Source: Wolfiporia cocos (Eukaryota; Basidiomycota; Agaricomycetes; Polyporales; Phaeolaceae). Taken from it: a stretch of 64,000 nt of DNA. The stretch is from NCBI GenBank assembly GCA_029448655.1, contig JACCLO010000006.1, positions 3,658,001-3,722,000 of the forward strand. Reading direction: 5' to 3'. Made by a program: the position numbers and the translations under genes. Below the pieces are notes generated by a model, which saw nothing but the letters and a program-made list of their open reading frames with translations, did not search any database and was not told the DNA's origin. Positions 23,407-33,257 of this stretch are shown here, one piece after another. Each line of letters opens with the position of its first letter. The first letter of the stretch is position 1.

Positions 23407-24620
23407 TTCCGCAAAGCACGAGGGAATACTACGATACCTCACGGAGGACTTGCATAGCACTATGATTGATAGAGCATAATCTAGAGCGTTGCATTTCTAA
23501 CTAGCATTTGCATTTGCTGTGTACGCGGTTGTATACACGTGACTCATCAAATCTGGGAGGATTTGTATTTCTCTCTTTGAGTATTACAGCCTTGCAATGT
23601 GATCTGCTTCGCATATTGAAAACATCCGCCCTCTTCTGTACCCCCCACCGACGGGCTAATATCCTCGATCTCCGCTTGGCTATGTCCAAGGGCCATGTTC
23701 AATGAAGTGACCTGCCTGTAACATTCAAAGTGTGGCTGAACGTACAGGTACGTGATTTAGTTGCACTTGAGGTTATGCACGTTCCTAGCGAGTTTGCGGA
23801 ACTCCTGTGGCTGCGGCATTGGCGCTTGTAGGTGGACGGACGCGCACCGCGCGTGCAAGTTCATTAGGACCTATGAAAAGTGATAGAGTAATCGCGGATA
23901 TGCTCACAGTAGATCGTCTCATTACTAGCTATATGGTTATATCCACAAGTGTCACAGGCAAAAGCTTTCCCTAACGACAATGAGCCTGATCCGGTCCCCC
24001 GAGTCCCCAAGCCCAACATCATACCCTGGAAGGAACCAGGCAATGCCTAGATCACGGTGCATGGGCCCGTTCCCACATGGCCACGATGACCGATACGTGT
24101 TTGATATACTACTACGCTTCTATGTTTCAGAGTCTGGCTTGGACCCCTAGCCTAGTCACGCCCCAGACTCCTTAGTTACCCTAAACGGCCATTATAGTAC
24201 AAGCATGTACAAATGACCTAGTTGTATAAAGACAGGCCTACGTTCAGCTGGTAACCCCAGTCTGAACTTGGCATTCATCCACTTTGCTCCCCTCAGTTCA
24301 ATCTAAGGTTTTAGTGGCCTTGTCAACAAGCCACAGTAGAGTTCCAAAAGGCCATGCAAATTCGCTGGGATATTTTCCTCACTCGGCTTGCCCAGACCTT
24401 GAGGATATGGCCAGAGTCAACAGGACAGAGCTTTGAGAAATAAAATTGCTAAAGCCTAATTACATGCATAGAAGAAGCACTGATACTTCGGAGCTTTCAG
24501 CAACTAACCACACCTTGTGACCTTTCCACCTCTTAGACTCTGTCCTCCTCGTTCCGGTTCAAATTCTACAAGCAGTCATTAGTTTCAGTCCTATTCTGTG
24601 GATCATGCATGACGTACCAA
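23407..24620. other. Intergenic with LTR relic
   Basis: 1.2 kb without a supportable gene. It contains an LTR-1-like fragment (listed separately). The AT-richer composition fits decayed repeat. Confidence 0.5.
24171..24290 (+). mobile_element. LTR-1-like fragment
   Basis: CTAAACGGCC...GCATGTACAAATGACCTAG, then TTGTATAAAG and CCCCAGTCTGAACTTGG follow the element 1 LTR order (CTAAACGG, GTACAAACAGCCTAG, TATA, CCCAGACTCGTCTTGG). Ends are eroded. Confidence 0.5.
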
Positions 24621-25762
24621 CTAGTTTACAAACTGCTTGAATGCTTCATAACAAGTGAGAATTGTCACTCTGTCGCCCAGTGGTCTCGTACCCTCACTGA
24701 GACGGTGAGCAGGGCAAGGCACCGGAGGGAGATGTGCATGCACAACAGTGCATGCTGGTGGATACTGGCCCATTGAAACACTGTCTGCAAGTTCGGTGGT
24801 GACGGGAATCTTGTAAAACACGGGTGATGTGCCTGTCATAATAATTCCAGGAATAATCTTGTGAGCGATAGGATCCTGAGTGAGGATACGCATTCGTATG
24901 TCGTTGTTTGCCTGAAAGGCAGCAATCGCTTCTGCTATAAGCTGTGGTTTCGGATCCTTTTCCTCCATGTGTCGTTTGTCCTCCTGAACAAGGAGGAGAA
25001 TCTCGTTGGGGTCCACGATACAAACGTCGGTGACACAGAATTGCGCCATGGTAAATATATTCCCTCCACTCGTCTCGAACTAATCAACAGACGTTCCCGG
25101 TCACCTGACTTGTTAGAGTACAGCGCGCGGCTCCGTTACGCTACCTTGTAGATAGGTCACCTGAGCGGTATTATGTAAGGCATTTACTGGTCTGCTATTA
25201 GGCGCGTGCGCATAGGCCACGCTGCTTTAGGGCAAGACAACTAGCCAGTAGTTACAGCGTCTCTCAATGTATATATACTGCGCCAGTCTGAGGCTTACTC
25301 CTCAGACTGTTCAATCTATCTTGGGTTGCTAAGACCTACTCTACCACCTTGCTTCGCTGTGCTCAGACACTACTTGACTGCGTCACCCATCAAGCCCTTG
25401 GTCTAGGAGGGTTACTAGGGATTAACGTTGTTGGACGTTGAGTAGTAGGCGGCTGAGGGGTATGGTCACAAGGTATTGTGACAGTCGGTTTTTGCGTGGC
25501 GTTGCTCTCCGCAAATGAAAAGCGGGATGTCTAGGTGAGAATGAGCCACCCTGGGTCGTCGTGCGTAGCCCAATGTCCTCAACAACTCAATGGCAAAATC
25601 GTCCACTGCAGACTCCTGCGCAGGAACTGGATTCATTGCCAAATCCATGTATCGCAAAAGTGTATAGTTTCCTTCATCTGCCATATCTTTGGCTGCAACA
25701 TTGCACAAGACTTCAGCAGCGACAGATGGTTGGGGTAGGGAGTTAACGCCAAAGAAGGTGGC
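24621..25762 (-). pseudogene. Agaricomycete-type hypothetical protein, disrupted by two LTR insertions
   Basis: Coding is in two blocks on the minus strand, about 25750-25489 and 25025-24621, in one gene once the LTR-4 insertion (25031-25483) and one copy of its GTCGG duplication are discounted; the join falls between a KTD and a VCIVD stretch. I recognise the wording (AEVLCNVA, DDFAIELLRTLGY, LFICGE.RHAKTD, LLLVQEDKRH, QLIAEAIAAFQ) as a large uncharacterised family repeated in many Agaricomycete genomes. The D-(x)n-E-x-K spacing could be a PD-(D/E)XK nuclease-like core; that is inference. The N-terminus is removed at 25762 by the LTR of element 2. The stop is at 24621. Confidence 0.75.
25031..25483 (+). 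mobile_element. Solo LTR, LTR-4 family, inside a host coding exon
   Basis: 453 bp, TGACACAGAATTGCG to TTGTGACA, with perfect duplication GTCGG (25026-25030 and 25484-25488). Same length as the copy at 8992-9444. TATA-like TGTATATATAC near 25267. It splits the hypothetical gene at 24621-25762. Confidence 0.93.
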
Positions 25763-26470
25763 TGTTACGGGTCGAATACCCGTTCGTATATTCGAGTCGC
25801 GAATATAGATCGTTCTTCTGCACGTAGGCACGTCCGCCGTATGCAAGGCAAATACTCGTTAGATGCCTTCAAGTCCTAGGTGAAGCCCCTAGGAGATCGT
25901 ATAATATCCAATACGCGTTAGAGGATATAATCTGTTCAGGTGCGAGTCGAATAGAATATAAGACTCGCCTAAGTCCGAGAAGTCAGTGTGCACTTCGAGG
26001 ACTTAGTCGTTCAGTTGCTCGAGCGAGAAATACTGAGCGTAGTTTCCTACGTTTGAGAACGAGTATAAGACTTCTTGTTTGTACAACAAGGTCGAGCTGA
26101 AGAGCCTCGACAATAAGTACATGAGTTTTTATACTACGCTAGGTTTTAGGGGTCGAGTCCATCCCAGATGTCACCGATACTATCTACGCTATAGTGCCAA
26201 ACGTTTGATAAGTATGTAGTGATATATCTGAAACGATAGATAGGAATGATCATGGCAGTTGAACGCCATCTGTCAGCTAATAAATGATAAACATGAAACA
26301 AGGACAGAGTTGGATCTGTCAGAGTCGAAACGTGCCCTATCTGCTAGTACAACTGGGGTTAATCCAGTAGGATCACGAATGGCCAGGGGGTTGGTCGCGC
26401 AACAAGTCCCTGTATCGTATTCACCAATAGCGAGTTCTGTCAGCGTCTGAAAATTCGAATAATCGTAACA
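25763..26470 (-). mobile_element. 3' LTR of element 2 (LTR-3 family)
   Basis: 708 bp in minus orientation, reading TGTTACGATTATTCG to CCCGTAACA. Its flanks differ (GTGGC left, TCAGC right), as expected of one LTR of a longer element rather than a solo LTR. A purine-rich AGGAGGGAGCTGA on the minus strand directly precedes it (26471-26485) and serves as polypurine tract. Confidence 0.9.
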
Positions 26471-26481
26471 TCAGCTCCCTC

Positions 26482-29400
26482 CTAAGCGTTCGTCGTCCTC
26501 GACGAATTCTCCCAGCCTCCCCCTTCAGAGGGCCTTGGCATCCTGTTCGTTGTAGATGTCGCCATTCCCGCTGAGGGACGGGGTTGTAGGAGTTCGCCAT
26601 ACGAAGTGTTGGCGGCATTCATTCTGTCGATGACCTGGTTGATTGAGCCCACAAGCTCTGCAAATATAATCGGGGCAGTCGAGGATCCAGTGGTTAGCGG
26701 AACCACATTGTCGACACGGCTGCTCAGGTGAGGGCCTCGCTGGTACCCGTAGGGAAGGGATATCGCGGAGGTATTCGTTATGTTGGTACCTCCAGTGGTG
26801 TGCGGCTCGGTGGAGGTTTCGTGCGGCCCATGTGGGTAGGGAGGCGGTGTCTCGTTCGTGCTCCCTCGCACCTCGCTCAAACTCCTCGCGGGTAATACTC
26901 TGCACCGAAGGAGATCGTTGAATAGGCGGCGTGCTATTCGCTCTTCGTTGTCGCGCTGGGGTAGCCCTAGGGCTCGTCGGGCGTGCAGGTGGTTCACGTC
27001 TCCCGTTGCCTCCCATACCAGAAATACGTGGCGTCGGGTCTCTAACTCCTGTTCGGCGGGCCCTCTGAGTCTCGGTAGGCAACGGAAATAATACTCTATT
27101 GCCCTCCATAAAATCAAACGGCCTTGCAACTCGGCGTCGTTCGTCGGGGGTGAAAAAGCGGGCGGGTCGCGGTGTGTATTCGGGTCGACTGGGAGCAACG
27201 TGCTCGCGATCCTCGAAGTTGTTGAGCGCATGTCGTAGTCGGGCCGTCGTAGTGGCGGCCAGTCGGTCGATAAGTCTGTCGGTGAGTGACTCGAGTCCCT
27301 CTCTCTGCGCTCTGATCTGCCCCTCCATTCGGACGAGGTCCTCGGTGATGTTCTGGTACGGGCTGTAAACGTGGGTGAGGTCCTGCACAATGTCAAAGAG
27401 GGCCGACCAGCCATCGGCTCGGCCAGCAAAAGGTCCCTCAGCCCTGTACCAGAGGAGGGCGTGTCTAATCTGCAGATGCTGGGGGGAGTACCTTCTTGGT
27501 GGCGTACCTCGCGGTCGGCCTTCTCGACGATCTGCATCGCCGGGGGTCGTGGTACGGCGGGGGAGCTGGTGGCGAGTCGTCGACATACTATCACTGTCCT
27601 GTTTTCGAGTGTCGGGGTTGTCCTGACTCTCGTCCTGTGGTAGTCTTTTATCAGCTCCTTGGAATGCTCCAAGTTCGCCTCGTCTTCCCATGAGTTGTCG
27701 GCTGTGGTATAGCCTTTCCACTTGACGAAGTATTGATGCTTCTTTCTTTGCCATCTGTCAGCCAAGATGGCTTCGACTTCATATTCTTCTTGTCCCTTGA
27801 TGATATCAGGTGGCAGCCATAGATAATTGGGTCCGTGTACCCTTGTTTCGTTGAATGGTTTTAGTAAGGCAGCGTGGAAGACCGGATGAATTTTCCAATT
27901 CGCCGGTAACTGCAGCCGGTATGTCGTGGGTCCCATCTTTTCTGTGATGGTGAAGGGTCCTTCTCTTTTTGGTGCCAGTTTGTTCGATTCATAGGGGATC
28001 GTTAGGTTCTTGGCATCGAGCCAGACCTTATCCCCTTTCTCAAGCTTCGGTAGTTCTCTGAGGAACCGCCCTGCCATTCTTTTCTGGGCTAATTCATGCG
28101 CGATGAATGCCATTTTTCGCGCCTCTTTGATCTTCTTGATCCTGTCGACCGCTGCCGGGACGTTTCCTACTCTGTCGTAGTCTGGGAATCCTCTTGGGGT
28201 GTATCCCAAGATTATTTCAAGTGGCGCAGGTCGATTTTCAGTTCGCCTTGTGTTATGTGCAAATTCGACGTCAGGTAGTCGTTTTACCCACTGGAAAGGG
28301 TCGTTCATGCAATAGATGCGAAGGTATACTTCGATCTGTTGATTCATTCTTTCTGTCTGTCCGTCGGTCTGTGGATGGTACGCCGTACTCATCGCTGATT
28401 CCGTTCCCTGCAGTTTGCATAATTCCTTGAAAAGCTTTGATGCGAACTGCGGTCCTCTGTCTGAAATGATCTTTCGAGGGATGCCATATAGCGAATAGAT
28501 TTTCCGGTGAAATATCTCTGCCGCTCCTTTGCTAGTGATTGTTTTGTCGCATGGGGTGAGAGAGATGGCCTTGGATAGGCCATGGTCGACAATCACCATC
28601 ATGGAGTCATACTTTCCGACTCTTGGCAGGTCGGTGACAAAATCGACCGAGCACTGTGAGAAGGGGAGGGCGTCTTCCCGTGTCGGTATTGGTTGCAAAG
28701 GGGGTTTCAGCGGATTCCTATCAGGTTTCATCTGTTGACAGATTGCACAGCCCCGGACGTATTCCGCTATTATTGTTCTCATGTCAGGCCACCAAAAGTG
28801 GGTCGTAACCTGTACTGTTGTACCCCAGATCCCAGGGTGTCCGGCTGGGATCGTGTCGTGGTATTTTGAGATGACGTCCCGTCAAAGGCCCTCGTCCCTC
28901 GGCACGTACATCCTGCCCCTGTAGAGCAGTATCCCATCCGTTTGTTGCCATTCATCTGCGATGGTTCTCGCGGGGAATTCGCCTGTGCCCCCTAGAGCAC
29001 GGATCGCCTGTTCCGCAGATTCATCTCGATCGTTGGCGTTCTTGATTCGATCAATGATCGGGATCTGGATTGCGTGGACGACGAGTTCGTCTGGAATCAT
29101 GGTGATTCCCTCGTTGTCTTTGTTGCTTTCGTCCAGGTGGTACAACCTGGAAAGCGTGTCGGCCATGACTAGTTTCCTTCCGGGGACGTGCTGCAATTTC
29201 AGGTCGAATTGCGAAAGGAATAGATGCCATCTCGCTTGTCGCCGATTTAGGCGCTGTGCGCTTCTCCAGTACGTCAGGTTCTGATGATCACTTCGGATCA
29301 AGATCCGATGCGGTGCTCCTTCCAATAGGTGCCGCCATTCTTCTAATGCTCGGACTATTCCGAGTAGTTCGTGATCATAGATTTCGTAGTTCTGTTCTGT

Positions 29401-29574
29401 TGATGTCAGGGATTGTGAGAGGTATCCCACCGGCCGTTCGCGCCCTGTTTCATCTATCTGTTTCAGTACTGCTCCTGTGGCGAACTGAGATGCATCTGTT
29501 TCGAGGATGAACGGTTTCTCCTTGTCTGGTGTTCCTAGTGCGGGCGCCGTTGTGAATGCTTTCTTCATGAATTC
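26482..29574 (-). pseudogene. Element 2 pol: RNase H-integrase-chromodomain (truncated chromovirus)
   Basis: Minus-strand pol beginning inside RNase H at 29574 (reverse transcriptase, protease, gag and 5' LTR are missing; an LTR of another family abuts at 29575). RNase H about 29560-29150, HHCC zinc module about 28850-28730, integrase core DDE (DFVTDLP, SDRGPQF, QTDGQTERMNQ) about 28680-28330, classical chromodomain about 27795-27650 (FVKWKGY, NSWE), which in chromoviruses targets integration to modified histones. One in-frame TGA at 28882-28884 breaks the frame just before the zinc module. After the chromodomain the frame stays open another 1.1 kb to 26482, overlapping the zinc-knuckle ORF. 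Confidence 0.88.
26525..27586 (-). CDS. Zinc-knuckle protein encoded downstream of pol in element 2
   Basis: 353 aa from the Met of MSTTRH; the frame is open a further 56 codons upstream into the chromodomain region. It carries an arginine/proline-rich middle and two C-terminal zinc knuckles: C-x2-C-x4-H-x4-C (CRQCGSANHWILDC) then C-x2-C-x6-H-x4-C (CRACGLNQPGHRQNEC). Such knuckles normally belong to Gag nucleocapsid, but this ORF sits after integrase and chromodomain, in the place of env, and ends 55 bp before the 3' LTR. It overlaps the extended pol frame throughout. Possible roles: a relocated or duplicated Gag, or an extra nucleic-acid-binding protein. Confidence 0.65.
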   Translation of the reverse strand: MSTTRHQLPRRTTTPGDADRREGRPRGTPPRRYSPQHLQIRHALLWYRAEGPFAGRADGWSALFDIVQDLTHVYSPYQNITEDLVRMEGQIRAQREGLESLTDRLIDRLAATTTARLRHALNNFEDREHVAPSRPEYTPRPARFFTPDERRRVARPFDFMEGNRVLFPLPTETQRARRTGVRDPTPRISGMGGNGRREPPARPTSPRATPARQRRANSTPPIQRSPSVQSITREEFERGAREHERDTASLPTWAARNLHRAAHHWRYQHNEYLRDIPSLRVPARPSPEQPCRQCGSANHWILDCPDYICRACGLNQPGHRQNECRQHFVWRTPTTPSLSGNGDIYNEQDAKAL

Positions 29575-29816
29575 TATCACAAGACGCGCAGCGGACCCAA
29601 TGCAACGCGCTTATGAGTGGTGTTATAGACCACTCCCCCAAAAGGGCTACGATAACAGCTTGGCTGTTATCAAGGGTCCGGCTATATCTGCAGTTCAGAT
29701 TCCACGCTTAGCGTCTACGGGTAGCCTTGTTCAGGTTATACCCACGTATTCCCTCTGTATACCCTAGTTAATTACTCCGTAACGTCCAGATGCCTTTACA
29801 GGTATAATCTGTGACA
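29575..29816 (-). mobile_element. LTR of the miniature (TRIM) family
   Basis: 242 bp, minus orientation, TGTCACAGATTATAC to TTGTGATA, matching over its 3' half the 255-bp LTRs at 59220 and 59886 (GCGCGTCTTGTGATA, ACTCCCCCAAAAGGG complement). No flanking duplication (AATTC left, GAGCG right), so it marks a rearranged junction between element 2 and element 3. Confidence 0.75.
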
Positions 29817-30234
29817 GAGCGCTGCTGTCTTGCGATCTTAGATCGACAGTGGTTTTGGTTTTTTAGCCCTGATGTGACACCCATGTGGCTACAGACGGCA
29901 ACCTCATTGTTGAAGCATGGACAGGCTAAGGGATGTAAAATCCCAGCCACTTTCCGGCATCGTCCCTGCGGGGCGGTGTCGTGTATCCGAATCCCAATCA
30001 TCTGACCCAGGAACCGGCCTGGCAGTCAGCAACTCTACCCCTGGAGTCGGCGCCTCTGACCGTTAGGGTCATGCGGATATCCGCGCCGTCTCGGCACACG
30101 GTTTGCGCGCAACATAAGAGTAATTATGCCCCGTAGTACACCTTCTTTGCTCCTGAAAAGGAGTCCACTACCCTACCTTACATAATCCCTTCTATTCCTG
30201 TTCTTGGACGTATCACTGGGAAACTTCGTTTCTC
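29817..30234 (+). other. 5' leader of element 3 with conserved hairpin
   Basis: Untranslated leader before ORF0, truncated on its left by the TRIM-family LTR. A hairpin at 29924-29948 pairs GGCT with AGCC and GGGAT with ATCCC around a GTAAA loop. The block from about 29906 to 30080 aligns with element 5 at 62506-62700 (GACGG.AA, ATTG.TGAAGC.TGG, CACTTTCCGG, GTGTATC, GGAG.CG..GCGCCTCTG). A second small hairpin CTCC-TGAAAA-GGAG is at 30150-30163. Function unknown; candidates are packaging, internal ribosome entry or a ribozyme. Confidence 0.6.
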
Positions 30235-31158
30235 ATGAAGGCTGCACTTTCTAGAATCATGCCCCGCGTTACCCGTCGCACACGTGGCTCCTCCACTGCC
30301 CCTTACGTCAAACCGGCGAAGCGGTCACTTCTCAGCCGCATCGACACCGCCGACATTCCTCGGGCAGAGGACGTCACATACACGCTTCCTGTAAAGGAAG
30401 ACTACACCGGGAAGCTCCATCTTTGGGAGATTCCCGTCCACATGCCAAAGCACATCGCTGAGGCTGGGAAACCCGCTCCTCGACCTCCCAAGCCAGTTCC
30501 GCTCGCCAAGCGTATCTGGACAGAGGAAGAGAAGCTAGCCGCTTCCATTACCGCCATGGAGAACCTCATCGAACTCCGCGAACTCAACAAGCTCAAGCTC
30601 GCCCGCGATAAGCTGAATAAGCGAATCGCCGCCAAACAAGCCGCCAAGGAAGCCAAGCAAGCAGCTTCTTCACTGGCCCTCCGTCTCTCCAGCCCGACGG
30701 CCGGACCTCCCATTCCGACCAACCACAAGATTCTCGACCCTTCCCTCGTCTTCGGGAAGAAGAAGCCTCTCCAAGCATGCGATCAAGTTATTCCCATGCT
30801 AGAAGGCACTCTCACTCGTCTCACTCCTCTCGCCAACCACCCCCCTAATTACCCAGGATTCCATATGGAAAACGACATGCGTTTCCATACTATGGTAGTA
30901 GAATTGGAGGATTTGGTGGATAACGTCAAGGATAGAGCGAGACGGGGGAGGATCACCAATAGAGAGTGGAGAATTATGAAAAAGTATTGCAAACAACTCG
31001 GCAACATTTCCTTTTTGGATTGGCGTACGGACTTGGCTAGTATCGTAGCAGAATGCGTAGCGCTACAAATTACTTTTGCCTTCGGTGTAACACCACCTGA
31101 CAAGGTGGCAGGGCCCTCAACTACTTCGGTAGAAGAGGATATACTCGCGATTGTATAG
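30235..31158 (+). CDS. ORF0 of element 3: coiled-coil protein upstream of gag
   Basis: 307 aa (or 299 from the second in-frame Met, MPRVTRRTR, at 30259). Basic N-terminus; charged helical region about residues 95-145 rich in Lys/Glu/Ala with heptad character; C-terminal helical part. No motif I can name. Element 4 has a counterpart in the same place (45460-46320) with the same MP-plus-basic start, a central charged coiled coil and similar C-terminal helices, although direct identity is low. An extra ORF between leader and gag is not standard in Ty3/Gypsy. No internal stop although the rest of the element is broken. Confidence 0.7.
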   Translation: MKAALSRIMPRVTRRTRGSSTAPYVKPAKRSLLSRIDTADIPRAEDVTYTLPVKEDYTGKLHLWEIPVHMPKHIAEAGKPAPRPPKPVPLAKRIWTEEEKLAASITAMENLIELRELNKLKLARDKLNKRIAAKQAAKEAKQAASSLALRLSSPTAGPPIPTNHKILDPSLVFGKKKPLQACDQVIPMLEGTLTRLTPLANHPPNYPGFHMENDMRFHTMVVELEDLVDNVKDRARRGRITNREWRIMKKYCKQLGNISFLDWRTDLASIVAECVALQITFAFGVTPPDKVAGPSTTSVEEDILAIV

Positions 31159-31292
31159 TAGAAATACTATCATCTTCTAACTCTGAAATAGAGTGCGAGT
31201 ATGATCTATAACGAAAGTTGCAGCTTTCAAACTAAATCCCTCTAAGACAATGAGTAACCGGAAACTAACATTCGTCATAAACAGTATTCACA

Positions 31293-33257
31293 ATGTCTTC
31301 CACCTCCTCCAACAATACACCCCTCGCCACTTGTCGCACGATGCGCCTTCGCTCGGAAGGTCCGGTAACCCCGGTAGCAGGGCCCTCAGGGACTCAACCC
31401 CTGGTGACCTTGGAACATCTAAGCGAGGAAGAGGAAGAGGACGAAGTCGAGGATGTTCCCCCACAAAGGGACTCCCCGTCCAACCCCATGGGAACGCGTC
31501 CGGGCACACCTATCCCCGGATACCCACCGGCTCGCTACACCCGTCCGATTGGGCCCGTCACAAACCTAGAAATAGAGTTTTCGGGTCCAGAACGATGAAC
31601 CAACGCCGAGGTCGAAATGGGCCTCAAGTCGTACCTCCCAGAGGAGGAACAACACAAGGTGGATGCACCCCTGCATGGGGCAATCCTCGATGCCGCCGTA
31701 CAACGAAGTGCGGCAATCAGTCACAACAAGGTTGAGACCCTCGGCTGGATGGTGTACGCCCGCCTGGAGCGAATCCATGGCAGAATCGACTCCCTGGCTG
31801 GGCAATCCAGGGCAATCGAACACATTGCCCAAGACAAGCTGCACGAAGCGGTCAATACGGTCCGCAACGAGCTTGTGTCCACTTTGGTGGACCTTGGCAA
31901 GGAACTCCGACAGGACTACACCGCCAAGTTCTCCGAAATGGAGAAACAGCTCCGGGACGATTACCGGACTCGGCTCGATGACCTCGAGGATGCGTTCGCC
32001 GAGCGCATGGAGAAGGTTGAGGAAGAACTTCGAAGGAGTCGCAAAAACCCCTCCGTTCCCAACCCTCCCGGTGTCCGAACGCCCCCGGAAGAACCCGCAC
32101 CGGCCCGCACAACTGGGGTTGCTGCCGCCGCCCCACCTGCAGCCGCTGCTGCAGCAGCCGTCGCCCCGCAGATTCCAGGTCTGCCACAAAACCTGAAAAT
32201 TCCCCCTCCCCCCGAATTCTCTGGGTCATCTGGAAAGGTGACTGTGCAGGAATGGGTGGAGAAGATGGGCCTGTACTTCGGTACGCTCAGGGTCTACGAC
32301 GACCATGACTGTATCACCACGGCCCTCTTCCGCGTCACAGGGGACGCATACAAATTTTTCTCGCCTCTCATCAAGAAGGCAGGAAACGGTGAACCTCTCG
32401 GCACCTGGGAGGACTTCACCAAGTCAGTAATGGTGCAATACGGGAAGATGACGGATAAGGAGATCGCGAAAAAGGAAATTCGCGGCTACTACGGCACAAA
32501 GGGCAAGGAACTAGCAGAATCGAACTATTTCAATTACTGCGAACGGTTCCGCACCCTTGGCCGACTCTCCGAAACCGCCAATGAGACCCTGGTGTGGGAG
32601 TTCACCGAAACACTCCCTGAAAAGGTCAAGGACACCTTAAACGTCCTCGGCAAGACCCCGTTCTTCAAGGCCCCGACCGACATCGAGCCCCTCATCGACT
32701 TCGCCCTGGAAATGTACCAAACGTCCTATCCAGACAGGATCAAGGGTTCGATCTTCGAGAAGGCCGGCAAGAAGAACTCAGCCCCTGCCGAAAAGAAGGA
32801 GACGTCCTCCGCTTCTGCGAAGAAGTCGGAGAAAAAGAAGGACAAGGGAAAGGCACCCGCCAAAGCCCCCGCCGACACCGCCAATGCCGTCTGCACCTAC
32901 TGCAAGCAGTCGGGACATTACTTCAACAAATGTCCTAAGCTTGCGGCAGACAAGGCTGCAGGAACGTTCGTGCCTGCCGCTCAGCGGGCCGAACAACAAA
33001 GGGCGAAGGATGCAGCTGCCGCGTCTGGAAAGACCACGGCTGCCCCTTCGGGTAGTGGAAAGGGACAGGCTTCTGGCAAGAAGCCGTACTCGGCGCCCCC
33101 CGCGGATGGCAAGACGTATCATGCCCGAACGATCTGGGAAGAAGTCACGGCTGACTCAAACTCAGCAGGACCCTCGGCCCCCGCCATCACCGTCGCCAAT
33201 GTCGGGACCATCTCGGTTCCCCTCGCCCCAACCACACGTCTCGAAGACGTTCTGTAA
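31293..33257 (+). pseudogene. Element 3 gag
   Basis: Two blocks in one frame: an acidic N-terminal 101 aa (31293-31598) and a 546-aa main part (31617-33257), separated by a TGA at 31596-31598. The main part has a long coiled coil (about 31700-32040), an Ala/Pro linker, a Gag-type capsid region (EWVEKMGLYF...TWEDFTKSVMVQYG) and a zinc knuckle C-x2-C-x4-H-x4-C at about 32893-32937 (CTYCKQSGHYFNKC). Pol is in the +1 frame and is open from about 32884, so a frameshift or re-initiation would be needed to express it. Confidence 0.85.
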
